From positions 1 through 23,383 of the forward strand of contig NZ_DASYHS010000023.1 of NCBI RefSeq assembly GCF_035998295.1: a stretch of 23,383 bases of DNA, written 5' to 3'. The position numbers and the translations under genes are program-made. This DNA comes from DASYHS01 sp035998295 (GTDB lineage: Bacteria > Pseudomonadota > Alphaproteobacteria > Azospirillales > Azospirillaceae). Positions 15,447 through 22,218 of this stretch are shown in pieces; positions within the stretch are counted from its first letter, which is position 1, and each line of letters begins with the position of its first letter. The notes under the pieces are model-generated. The model saw only the letters and a list, made by a program, of their open reading frames with translations, was not told the origin of the DNA and made no database searches.

Positions 15447-16556
15447 ATGACGGGCATCTCACGGGCTTTGGCGGTGGCAACGGACCTCGGGCACCGCTTT
15501 CTCACCTGGTGGTTGGACGAGCTCACGGCTCTGATACCCGGCTTCTTGAAGTTCCGGCAATCGGGCAACGGCAGCACCCTCTTCGTCGATCTGGAGCGTG
15601 GAGAGGTCGTCATCAGGTCCCCCGGAGACGGCGGGGTTCCGACGGAACTCGGGCGCTTTCCCCTCGACGCTGTCCCAGAGGCGGCAAAAGGACTGAACGA
15701 CGCGTTGAAGCGGCTGACGTCGTCGTCCCGGGCGGTCGCAATGAGATTGCCGCGGCGCGAGGTGCTCCGGCGCACGATCAACCTGCCTTTCGCCGCAAGG
15801 AAGAATCTCCGGGACGTCCTCGCCTTCGAGGTGGAGCGCATCATGCCGTTCGCGGCCGATGATCTCTATTTCGACTTTCGGGTCCTGGAATGCGATGCAA
15901 CAAGCCGGACGCTCAGGGTCGACATCGCCGCGGCCGAACGGCGGCGGATCGATGCCGCCCGCGGCCTCGCTGAGAGTTGGGGGCTCGAGGTCGCCCGCAT
16001 CGGGCTGAATACGGAAACGGTCGAAGAGCCGATTCTGTTCGATCTGCTCAATGGTGCACGTCCGGCGGGGCGACCGCGCGGACCGAGCAGAACCACGGTA
16101 CTCCTGTCCCTTCTGGCTACGGTGCTCGCCGGGGCCTCGCTATACCTGCCTTTGAGCGACAAGCGGGCCGCCGCCGATGCCCTGTCCGGTCGCGTGGAAG
16201 AAAGCCGTGCCCGAGCGGATGCGGCCGAGGCGTTGCGCAGCCGAGTGGAGCACATCGTCGCGGCTGGATCGTTCGTGGTCGACCGCAAGCTGGCGACACC
16301 GTCGGCAACCGAAATCCTGCACGAGGTGACCCGTATCCTGCCCGACGAGGTCTGGCTGTCCCAACTCGGCATCGAAGGGGGGGAGATCAGGATGTCCGGG
16401 TACTCGCCGGCGGCATCGGGCTTGCTGGAACCGATCGAACATTCCGACCTGTTCGGGAGTGCGCGGTTCCGCTCCCCCGTGACCCGCGACGCGCAGTCCG
16501 GCCTGGAACGGTTCGAGATCGTCGCCGAGATCGTCGAAAGATCTTCTCCACCATGA
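15447..16556 (+). CDS. gspL: Type II secretion platform protein GspL (PilM/PilN-like)
   Basis: A 369-residue bitopic inner-membrane protein. The cytoplasmic part (~1-215) resembles the actin-like PilM/GspL fold, with LPRREVLRRTINLPFAARKN and the LRDVLAFEVERIMPF motif typical of the PilN-associated GspL branch in alphaproteobacteria. One membrane segment is at ~217-236. The periplasmic part (~237-369) is PilN/fimbrial-assembly-like, with ILPDEVWLSQLGIEGGEIRM and a ferredoxin-like repeat after it. It recruits GspE to the membrane and pairs with GspM. ATG 15447 follows a duplicated GGGAG block. It overlaps gspM by four bases (ATGA). Confidence 0.85.
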   Translation: MTGISRALAVATDLGHRFLTWWLDELTALIPGFLKFRQSGNGSTLFVDLERGEVVIRSPGDGGVPTELGRFPLDAVPEAAKGLNDALKRLTSSSRAVAMRLPRREVLRRTINLPFAARKNLRDVLAFEVERIMPFAADDLYFDFRVLECDATSRTLRVDIAAAERRRIDAARGLAESWGLEVARIGLNTETVEEPILFDLLNGARPAGRPRGPSRTTVLLSLLATVLAGASLYLPLSDKRAAADALSGRVEESRARADAAEALRSRVEHIVAAGSFVVDRKLATPSATEILHEVTRILPDEVWLSQLGIEGGEIRMSGYSPAASGLLEPIEHSDLFGSARFRSPVTRDAQSGLERFEIVAEIVERSSPP

Positions 16557-17125
16557 ACATGTCTCCCTTCTATAGCCGCGCGCTAGCCGTAGCGTTGCTA
16601 CTGGCATTACTGGCGGCGGTGCCGGTCTTCATCGTCGCTCCCCTGATCGACACGTTCGACCGATATGACGAGCGGATCGAACTGGCGCGAGGATTGCTGG
16701 AGCGTTACGAAGCGATTGCGGCGGAGAGCGATGCCCTGCAGGAGCGTTTGAACAAGCTCCGCCTCGGTGGAGCCAGTGCCGACACGTACCTGACGGGATC
16801 AAGCGAGGCCCTCGTCGCCGCGAACCTTCAGGAACGCGTCCAGGGGCTCTGCGACCAGAAGAATTGTGCACTTCGAAGCACCCAGGCGCTTCCCGTCCGC
16901 AGCGAGGAAGGCTTCCGCCGTGTCGGCCTGAGACTCGTCCTCATGGCCGACACCGCCGGCTTGCTGCGCATGGTCCATGGACTGGAATCGTCGACCCCTC
17001 ATCTGTTCGTCGACACGCTCGAAGTCCGGGGCACGGCCGACGATCTCGGGGGGGACGAGGACGACCGTCTGGGCCTCGAAATCCGGTTCGACGTATACGG
17101 CTTCATGCAGGGAGAGGAAGCGTGA
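16553..17125 (+). CDS. gspM: Type II secretion platform protein GspM
   Basis: A 190-residue bitopic protein. A single membrane helix lies at ~9-31 (ALAVALLLALLAAVPVFIVA) after a short cytoplasmic tail. A coiled-coil-prone region follows (IELARGLLERYEAIAAESDALQERLNKL is its span, ~43-70). The C-terminal domain (~85-190) has the GspM ferredoxin-like pattern: LQERVQGLC, VGLRLVLMADTAGLLRMVHGLES and LFVDTLEVRG. It partners GspL in the assembly platform. The ATG overlaps the gspL stop (ATGA) and the GTG of the next gene overlaps its stop (GTGA), so L, M and the following gene are tightly coupled. Sequence conservation in GspM is low, so identity rests partly on position. Confidence 0.83.
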   Translation: MNMSPFYSRALAVALLLALLAAVPVFIVAPLIDTFDRYDERIELARGLLERYEAIAAESDALQERLNKLRLGGASADTYLTGSSEALVAANLQERVQGLCDQKNCALRSTQALPVRSEEGFRRVGLRLVLMADTAGLLRMVHGLESSTPHLFVDTLEVRGTADDLGGDEDDRLGLEIRFDVYGFMQGEEA

Positions 17126-17607
17126 CCTGGCCCGCTCGTCTGCTCGTGGCTCTCAACGCCATTCTCGCCGTCGTGCTGTCGAGCCAACTGCGCGACCAGC
17201 GCGACGATCCGGTCCTGCCGGCCGGAGGCATGCATCGGGCGGCGGTCGCCATCGAAGATGTGTCCGAGTTCTCGCTCCCTGCGGACAGCGCGTTCGCCGA
17301 GATCGTGCAACGTCCGGTTTTCAGCCGCAACCGTCGCCCTCCGGAGTTGTCGCGTCCGAAGGAAGGTGGGGGGCCGCAGTCGAGCGAACTTCCGGATCTG
17401 CTCCTGGTCGGAGTGATCATCAGTTCCGATCGGCGGGTAGCGCTCTTCGACGATGACTCTTCCGAACTCCTTCGTCTGGCCGAAGGGGAGACCCTCGACG
17501 GGTGGACTCTGGAAACGATCCAGCCCGACGCGGTCGTCTTCCGTCACGGAACGGCTTCTCAGGCGATGGAGCTCAAGGCGCTTACGAGAGACATCGTGGC
17601 GGAATGA
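17122..17607 (+). CDS. GspC/GspN-type T2SS inner-membrane protein with HR-like domain, no PDZ
   Basis: A 161-residue protein with an N-terminal membrane segment (~4-18, PARLLVALNAILAVVL) and a linker containing AEIVQRPVFSRNRRPPE, the 'I..RP.FS..RRP' motif placed before the homology region of GspC/GspN proteins. The last ~65 residues (DLLLVGVIISSDRRVALFDD to AMELKAL) fit the beta-rich HR domain that contacts the secretin N0 domain. There is no PDZ or coiled-coil C-terminus as in enteric GspC. As no other gspC is present, this short protein probably fills the GspC connector role. It might be named gspN in other genomes, so I leave the symbol open. GTG 17122 overlaps the gspM stop and has GGGAGAGGAAG upstream. 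Confidence 0.75.
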   Translation: MTWPARLLVALNAILAVVLSSQLRDQRDDPVLPAGGMHRAAVAIEDVSEFSLPADSAFAEIVQRPVFSRNRRPPELSRPKEGGGPQSSELPDLLLVGVIISSDRRVALFDDDSSELLRLAEGETLDGWTLETIQPDAVVFRHGTASQAMELKALTRDIVAE

Positions 17608-17733
17608 GGCGGCGGCGACCTGAGACGGGTGGCGGCCGGAAGGCGGACCACCGCAGAGAATGAATTCTTGCAGCGGTGCTTCGATTCTCCAGAACGCGTC
17701 GCGCCGTGCAGTCTCCTTTTGGCTGCCGCGAGA

Positions 17734-17760
17734 GGGCCGCCGGGGCGAACCCGACGGCCC
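17734..17760. terminator. Possible bidirectional terminator hairpin between convergent genes
   Basis: GGGCCGCCGGG (17734-17744) and CCCGACGGCCC (17750-17760) pair over eleven positions with one mismatch around GCGAA. It lies between the convergent ends of the gspL-M-C/N block and the secreted-protein gene. No T-tract is seen on either strand. Confidence 0.45.
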
Positions 17761-17780
17761 CCCCGACGGCCCCGTGGTGA

Positions 17781-18446
17781 CTATTGCTCCGCCGTGTCCA
17801 TGATGGTCTCGCCGGGATTTCCGGCAAAGCCGCGGTTCACTTCGAAGGTGAAGGCCTGGGTGATTTCCGGCGGATCGCCCGCCATCACCGCCTTCATGGC
17901 GTCTGCGTAGGCTTGGCGGGCCTCCTCGATGGACTTCTCGCCCTTGACGATGTCATTGGCGAGATTGACGGCTAGGAAGTTGGCCGCCTCCTTGTCGCAC
18001 CGTGCGGCCAGGGTACCCTTGGTCCGCTCCGCGATGACGCTGCCGTCGTACTCAGCGAGATCGTCGAACATGTCGGCCGGCACGTCGTACGGGATCACCT
18101 GTTCCAGCACGTCCTTGTGCGGCATCGGGAAATCGTGGTCGATCTCCTCGCCATAGACGATGGTCCGTGCCCAGGGCGCATTGTCCTCCCAGACCAGCAT
18201 CTTTGGGGTGACACCCTGCGGCTGGCCGTACTTTTCCATCATGGCCTGGGCGGCCTTCTTGGAGACATCCGGCCAGTCCTGGATGACCTGATCGGCCGAT
18301 TGTGCCTGCGCCTGGCCGGCCGGGGGACTCTGCTGGCTCGTCTGCCCCTGTGCGGAAGCCGGCATCGCGATGGCGAGGGCCAGAAGGCTGGCGCCCAAAA
18401 GAGAGCCGGCCGTGCCGAAATGCGGAAAACGGGACGTGGTCTTCAT
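17781..18446 (-). CDS. Secreted protein of unknown function
   Basis: A 221-residue protein I do not recognise. A clear Sec signal peptide (GTAGSLLGASLLALAIAMPA, then SA with cleavage near residue 33) is followed by a Gln/Ala/Ser-rich linker (~34-55). A mostly charged, probably helical domain then contains MMEKYGQPQGVTPKMLVWED, HDFPMPHKDVLEQVIPYDVP and LAARCDKEAANFLAVNLAND. There is a single Cys in the mature part. It ends with a Glu/Asp/Gln-rich tail. ATG 18446 has AAGGAGACG upstream and lies 11 bases after the redoxin stop, so they are probably co-transcribed. Its position beside the T2SS makes it a possible cargo, but the operon with a redoxin and a DUF6789 protein suggests a stress role instead. 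Confidence 0.8.
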   Translation of the reverse strand: MKTTSRFPHFGTAGSLLGASLLALAIAMPASAQGQTSQQSPPAGQAQAQSADQVIQDWPDVSKKAAQAMMEKYGQPQGVTPKMLVWEDNAPWARTIVYGEEIDHDFPMPHKDVLEQVIPYDVPADMFDDLAEYDGSVIAERTKGTLAARCDKEAANFLAVNLANDIVKGEKSIEEARQAYADAMKAVMAGDPPEITQAFTFEVNRGFAGNPGETIMDTAEQ

Positions 18447-18457
18447 GTGTCGTCTCC

Positions 18458-19273
18458 TTATGGGAGGTGGTGGCGGTTGGGAAAACTTGCCAAGTGATAC
18501 GTTCGAGGTTCCCCAACATCGCCGGAACCAGCCCGTGATCGCTTGGCCGGCGATCGGGCCGGATCGGGTCGGGCGCGTCGCTGCGCGCCGCTGACGAGGG
18601 AGATGAGGGCAGCGCACCGGAGATCGCGTTCGGCCCGGGGCCCGGACTTGCGCGCCATCTCCCGCACCACGCCGAGGCCCATTGCCATCGGCGTGAATCG
18701 GCGCCGCCTTTCCTGCGGCTTCGGAATTTCGCCGGCCGCAACGCTTTCCAGCGCCTGGGTCAGGCCCTTCCCGTCGCCGGCCCACGGGCCACGATAGACG
18801 ATCACACCGCCACGGTCGGCCAGACAGACGGCATTCGGCTTCTCGTCGCGTGACCGGTGCACCGTGCCCCGGGAATCGTCGACCGCGATCGGCCAGGGTA
18901 GCCGGTCACGCCGCTTCAGCGCCCAGGCACGCTCCATTTTCTTTTCGAAGCTCCGCGGTCGGTCCCGGCGCCTGCCGGGATGCGCCTCGCGGACGTGCGG
19001 CATGACGAACGCGATCTCGGAGCCGAATTTCTCATGGAGGTCCTTGAGAACGGGCTTGGAGCTGACGGTCATCGGGCAGGTGAGCGAACCGGTGACCAGC
19101 AGCAGCGGCCGGTGGCCGACATGGTCGGCGCTACGGATCCGGCCGCCGTCCGTCGAAGGAGGGTCGAAGGCCGGCAGGTGCAGGCCTGGCCCAGATGCGT
19201 CTTTCCCGAAGCTCACGTCCTCCGACAGAACCGTCGAGGTGACGTGTTCGTACACGTAGCCGCTGGTGGACAT
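18458..19273 (-). CDS. Deiodinase-like redoxin (thioredoxin fold) protein
   Basis: A 271-residue protein with a thioredoxin fold at ~28-185. The run LLLVTGSLTCPMTVSSKPVL, then LHEKFGSEIAFVMPHVREAHPG, matches the bacterial deiodinase-like/redoxin group, in which Cys (here Cys66) takes the selenocysteine position of animal deiodinases. The second cysteine of a CxxC pair is missing, so a one-Cys mechanism or peroxidase role is likely. Later landmarks are RDRLPWPIAVDDSRGTVHR and AVCLADRGGVIVYRGPW. The last ~75 residues are Arg/Pro/Ser-rich and look like read-through of non-coding sequence. No signal peptide is seen. ATG 19273 follows GGAG. It heads directly into the secreted unknown (11-base gap). 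Confidence 0.75.
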   Translation of the reverse strand: MSTSGYVYEHVTSTVLSEDVSFGKDASGPGLHLPAFDPPSTDGGRIRSADHVGHRPLLLVTGSLTCPMTVSSKPVLKDLHEKFGSEIAFVMPHVREAHPGRRRDRPRSFEKKMERAWALKRRDRLPWPIAVDDSRGTVHRSRDEKPNAVCLADRGGVIVYRGPWAGDGKGLTQALESVAAGEIPKPQERRRRFTPMAMGLGVVREMARKSGPRAERDLRCAALISLVSGAQRRARPDPARSPAKRSRAGSGDVGEPRTYHLASFPNRHHLP

Positions 19274-19326
19274 AAGCGTCTCCGCTTCGGTTCTATGCGG
19301 CCGCCGGCCGCATGCGGGCCTGCACG

Positions 19327-19437
19327 TCAGACACTGCTCGCCGCCCGTCCCCGGCACCTGCCGGATGGCATCGGCGACCACGTCGAAAAGTCCTCGGGCG
19401 TGGAGAACTTGCCCGACTGGTCGATCCCGAAGGCCAT
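19327..19437 (-). CDS. Possible 36-codon ORF (MAFGIDQSGKFSTPEDF...), maybe frameshifted
   Basis: Between the DUF6789 gene and the redoxin, an ATG at 19437 has TAGGGGAT five bases upstream and encodes MAFGIDQSGKFSTPEDF followed by 19 less protein-like residues. One missing base near 19385 would shift it into the frame FDVVADAIRQVPGTGGEQCLTC, which runs on, without a stop, into the redoxin. So it could be a short peptide gene or the damaged 5' end of a longer redoxin. I do not recognise a family. It lies in the same orientation as its neighbours. Confidence 0.35.
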   Translation of the reverse strand: MAFGIDQSGKFSTPEDFSTWSPMPSGRCRGRAASSV

Positions 19438-19460
19438 TCGATCCCCTACGGTCGGCAGGA

Positions 19461-19976
19461 TCAGCGATGCACCCGAGCGTTGTGCTGGACCAGCCTGAGC
19501 CGATCGGAATGGACCTCCTCGATGCCGGCGGTCAGCGCGCCGCCGACCCAGCCCAGCACGGCTCCGAAGATCAAGTGCAGGATCAGCGTCATGATCGGCA
19601 CTCCGATGCCCAGATCCATGCCGAACGACTCCAGGCCTGCCATCGGCATCAGGGCGATCATCATGACGAGCCAACCGATGATCCCCAGGACCATGCCGGA
19701 TACGGTCGGCCCGCCGGGCAGGGCGCGCTCCAGCAGGGCATAGGCGATGCCGTAGAAGACCGTGCCGACGATGAAATGCACGATCCAGCCGGCGGCCCGG
19801 CCGACGTCGAGCATCCCGCTCAACATGCCAATGACGTCCAGCTGCGGCATCATGCCCGTCCAGCCTTTCATGAGCATGATGGCCGAGAGCTCCAGCGTCG
19901 CCACGAATCCGGCGATCACTCCTTTCCCGACGTGTCCCAATTCTGGCTCCCGTTCGGCTGGGGACGAACCGCTCAT
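19461..19976 (-). CDS. DUF6789-family four-helix membrane protein
   Basis: A 171-residue integral inner-membrane protein with about four hydrophobic helices (~18-38, ~60-83, ~92-112, ~120-150). The first half, GKGVIAGFVATLELSAIMLM with GMMPQLDVIGMLSGML, fits the DUF6789 family, whose function is unknown. Loops are short and the C-terminal tail is basic and polar. ATG 19976 has an AGGA site seven bases upstream. The gene leads a minus-strand run that continues into the redoxin and the secreted unknown, and it is divergent from the TetR gene. An EcfG-like site lies 30-53 bases upstream of its start. Confidence 0.75.
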   Translation of the reverse strand: MSGSSPAEREPELGHVGKGVIAGFVATLELSAIMLMKGWTGMMPQLDVIGMLSGMLDVGRAAGWIVHFIVGTVFYGIAYALLERALPGGPTVSGMVLGIIGWLVMMIALMPMAGLESFGMDLGIGVPIMTLILHLIFGAVLGWVGGALTAGIEEVHSDRLRLVQHNARVHR

Positions 19977-19994
19977 GAAATCCTGCGCGGGACG

Positions 19995-20022
19995 TTACAT
20001 TCTTCAACAGATGTTCTAAAAT
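19995..20022 (+). promoter_or_regulatory. Candidate promoter for the TetR gene
   Basis: TTACAT (19995-20000) and TAAAAT (20017-20022) are separated by 16 bases, a fair sigma70-type pair. It overlaps the EcfG-like site on the other strand and the near-palindrome AACAGATGTT at 20006-20015, which could be a TetR operator. Confidence 0.4.
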
Positions 20023-20029
20023 TGGTTCC
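20006..20029 (-). promoter_or_regulatory. EcfG-type general-stress promoter candidate for the DUF6789 operon
   Basis: On the minus strand GGAAC (20029-20025) is followed after exactly 16 bases by GTT (20008-20006). This matches the alphaproteobacterial EcfG consensus GGAAC-N16/17-GTT. A start site about seven bases further on would give a short leader ending at the AGGA ribosome site, consistent with function. Confidence 0.55.
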
Positions 20030-20053
20030 CTTGAAAAATGCGTGGAGACCCGA

Positions 20054-20665
20054 ATGGCCCGACCAAGGGAGTTCCAGGAGGACGAGATAGTGAAAACGGT
20101 CTTCCGGGCGTTCTGGCGGCGCGGCTATGCCGCGACATCGATGCGGGACCTCGAGGCGGAAACCGGGGTCGGGACCGCCAGTCTCTATAATGCCTTCGGG
20201 GACAAGCGCGCACTCTTCCGCACGGCCTTGGAAGCGTACATGGATGCTCATATCCGTAGCCGGATGCGTCGGCTGGAGCGGATGGCACCGGTGGCTCGGA
20301 TCGACGCATTCGTCCATGAGGTGGTTTCGGCATTGGCCGACGACAGCGAGCCCGCCGGCTGCCTGGTCATCAACTCGGTCATGGAATCCGCAGCCGGAGA
20401 CCGGGGTATGCGCGATTACGTGGCGGGCTGTATCGGTGAGGTGGAGGAATTCATCCGCGTCGCTCTGGAGGACGCTGCCGCGCAAGGTGCGATTTCCCCG
20501 GACCTGCCGGTTCGCGACGTCGCCTGCGGCTTCATGACCATGCTGCTCGGCCTGCATGTGGCGGCCAAGCTGCGGCCAGGGCTTTGCGCATTGGAGAGCG
20601 CGGCCCGGCCGATGCTGTCCGTCTTGCGGCATAGGACATTTCCGGCGGGTCGGGCCAAGTCCTGA
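20054..20665 (+). CDS. TetR/AcrR-family transcriptional regulator
   Basis: A 203-residue one-component regulator. The N-terminal HTH domain (~5-55) is typical: EIVKTVFRAFWRRGYAATSM, RDLEAETGVGTASLYNAFGD, KRALF. The C-terminal ligand-binding domain has CLVINSVMESA and many cysteines (PAGCLV, VAGCIGE, VACGFM), which may be simply structural. The ligand is unknown. ATG 20054 has GGAG seven bases upstream; a GTG at 20042 would add four residues. Divergent orientation and a shared 77-base promoter region suggest that it controls the DUF6789-redoxin group, its own gene, or both. Confidence 0.88.
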   Translation: MARPREFQEDEIVKTVFRAFWRRGYAATSMRDLEAETGVGTASLYNAFGDKRALFRTALEAYMDAHIRSRMRRLERMAPVARIDAFVHEVVSALADDSEPAGCLVINSVMESAAGDRGMRDYVAGCIGEVEEFIRVALEDAAAQGAISPDLPVRDVACGFMTMLLGLHVAAKLRPGLCALESAARPMLSVLRHRTFPAGRAKS

Positions 20666-20976
20666 CCGGGTGCAGCGCAGGCAGGTTCCTCCGAGACGAT
20701 CCCGACCGATGGGGCCGGTTCGTCCACTACCAGAGGCCGCGGGGGGCTCCTGCGGCCGACGTCCAATGGCTGCTGCGCCTTCTGCTCGTGTGGCGACAAG
20801 CTTTCGCCGTTCGAGATGCCCGAGAGCCGGCAGCGCGTATCGGGGCGCCTGAACGCGCTGACGGCGTCAAGCGCCTCCCGGCGAACTTTCAACGCCGACT
20901 ACCAGACATTGCCGACGGGCCGGTCCGGCGGATTTCACTCATGAACACGGGCGGCCGGGAACGGATCCAGCCGCTT
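20666..20976. other. Intergenic region after the TetR gene
   Basis: A 311-base stretch between convergent genes with no convincing complete gene. One plus-strand frame has about 70 protein-like codons without a start (…KLSPFEMPESRQRVSGRL…, then FNADYQTLPTGRSGGFHS) ending at a TGA at 20942-20944. It could be the tail of a lost gene. I do not recognise a family. Confidence 0.4.
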
Positions 20977-21954
20977 CTATTGTTCCGCCGTTCCTTCCTG
21001 CAACCCCGCAGCCCAGTTCGCGATCGCCGCCGCCGAGCGTCCGGGGGCTTCGAAGATGGCCGCATGCGAGCCGCCGGGAACGATGGCCAAGGTCGAGTTC
21101 GCGATCGCCTCCTGCATGTCGCGCGACACCTGCAAGGCGTAAAGCGAATCCTCCAATCCGACCAGGACCAACGTGGGCACGTCGATCTCGCCCAGAAGGC
21201 CCGTGAAGTCGGGCCGCTCGGCCAGGGCCTGGGCACCGCCGATCGCGCCATCCTTGCTCGCACTTTGCATGACCTCGCGAAGGTAGTCGGCCACGGCCGG
21301 TTCGTTCAGACGCGTCTCGCCGGTCAGCATGTCGGGAATGAGCGCGGGGATGACGGCGTCCAGCCCTTGATCGCGCAGCACCTCGGCCGTGCCGCGCCAC
21401 AGGCCGGCTTCCGGCGGGGGCGCGGCGGCGGCCGTGGTGTCGATCAGGATCATGCCGTCGAAGCGCTCCGGCGCCTGCTCGTACATGGAGAACACGATCG
21501 GACCGCCCATCGACATGCCGCCGATGATGGCGCTCTCGATACCGAGCCGGTCGAGCACTGCCAGCGCATCGTTCGCATAGGTCTTGATGGAGCCCGGCAC
21601 TTCCGGCGCCTCGCTCTTGCCGTACCCGCGATGGTCGAGTGTGATGACCGTGTAGTCGTCCTGGAGCGCATCGCGCACACGCGCGAACAGCGCGCCCGAC
21701 AACGGATAGCCGTGCAGGAGCAGCATTGCGGGGCCGTCGCCCGCCGCCTCATAGAAAATGCGCGCCCCGTTCACTTCGGCGTATTCGCCCACGCGCTCGG
21801 ATGGTGCCTGCAGGCTGTCCACGCTCGGCGCATCGAGTTCCTCGGTGACAAGCGCGCTGGTGCCGGCATCCTGGGCGGCCGCAGGCGCCGTGAACGCCAA
21901 GAGAGCCGCCGCTGCGGCTGCCGGAGCGCGGAAATGAGAGATTGATCGAGACAT
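20977..21954 (-). CDS. Secreted alpha/beta hydrolase (haloperoxidase/esterase-like)
   Basis: A 325-residue exported hydrolase. A Sec signal peptide (PAAAAAALLAFTAPAAAQ, cleavage near residue 28) precedes a short linker and an alpha/beta-hydrolase fold from ~58. Visible landmarks are the oxyanion HGYPLSG (81-87), DHRGYGKSE (107-115), the nucleophile elbow GGMSMGG with Ser148, the acid LVGLEDS (Asp269) and the base GGSHAAIFE (His297), so the triad is complete. A cap region lies at ~175-245. The substrate is unknown; relatives include non-haem haloperoxidases and esterases. ATG 21954 follows GGAG. An EcfG-like site lies 31-55 bases upstream. Its export makes it another possible T2SS cargo, or simply periplasmic. 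Confidence 0.87.
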   Translation of the reverse strand: MSRSISHFRAPAAAAAALLAFTAPAAAQDAGTSALVTEELDAPSVDSLQAPSERVGEYAEVNGARIFYEAAGDGPAMLLLHGYPLSGALFARVRDALQDDYTVITLDHRGYGKSEAPEVPGSIKTYANDALAVLDRLGIESAIIGGMSMGGPIVFSMYEQAPERFDGMILIDTTAAAAPPPEAGLWRGTAEVLRDQGLDAVIPALIPDMLTGETRLNEPAVADYLREVMQSASKDGAIGGAQALAERPDFTGLLGEIDVPTLVLVGLEDSLYALQVSRDMQEAIANSTLAIVPGGSHAAIFEAPGRSAAAIANWAAGLQEGTAEQ

Positions 21955-21984
21955 GAAGAGGCTCCGCCGTTGTGCCGTGAACCC

Positions 21985-22009
21985 AACCGGCGCGCCCTAT
22001 GTTGGTTCC
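21985..22009 (-). promoter_or_regulatory. EcfG-type general-stress promoter candidate for the hydrolase
   Basis: On the minus strand GGAAC (22009-22005) is followed after 17 bases by GTT (21987-21985), within the GGAAC-N16/17-GTT consensus. Like the DUF6789 site, it reads GGAACCAA at its 5' end and leaves a short leader before the gene's ATG. Confidence 0.5.
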
Positions 22010-22150
22010 CGCCGGGGTTTCCGGAGTCGCACGTCCGTCGAGCGTTGGCAGGGGGTATCGGGCGACGATCGGTTCGACGATCCCGCAGGGGCGGTACAGT
22101 GCCTGCTATGCCGCATATCGGCTGGAAGGTATCTCCGCCGAAATCTGTCC

Positions 22151-22180
22151 GCGCGTGGTCGGTGCGACGCCGACGCGCGA
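22151..22180. repeat. Imperfect GC-rich inverted repeat
   Basis: CGCGCGT and ACGCGCG arms with an inner CGG/CCG extension form a bulged hairpin between the lipoprotein and hydrolase genes, next to palindrome copy B. Together the two structures could end transcription of the lipoprotein gene. Confidence 0.35.
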
Positions 22181-22186
22181 CTTGCG

Positions 22187-22207
22187 CCACGTCCAGGGAC
22201 GTGACCT
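22187..22207. repeat. 21-nt repeat with near-palindrome CACGTCCAGGGACGTG (copy B)
   Basis: It matches copy A at 2261-2281 in 20 of 21 positions; the one change breaks the centre of the palindrome. It begins 12 bases after the lipoprotein stop codon (minus strand), where it may act as a 3' hairpin. Confidence 0.65.
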
Positions 22208-22218
22208 TGGGAGCTGAG

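Noticed and set aside
15176..15844. 222-codon minus-strand frame overlapping the start of gspL
   Set aside because: Arg/Ser-rich, overlaps conserved GspL sequence, no ribosome site.
18447..18520. GGAAC followed by GTT upstream of the secreted unknown, considered as an EcfG promoter
   Set aside because: The spacer is 21 bases rather than 16 or 17, and the gene is only 11 bases after the redoxin stop.
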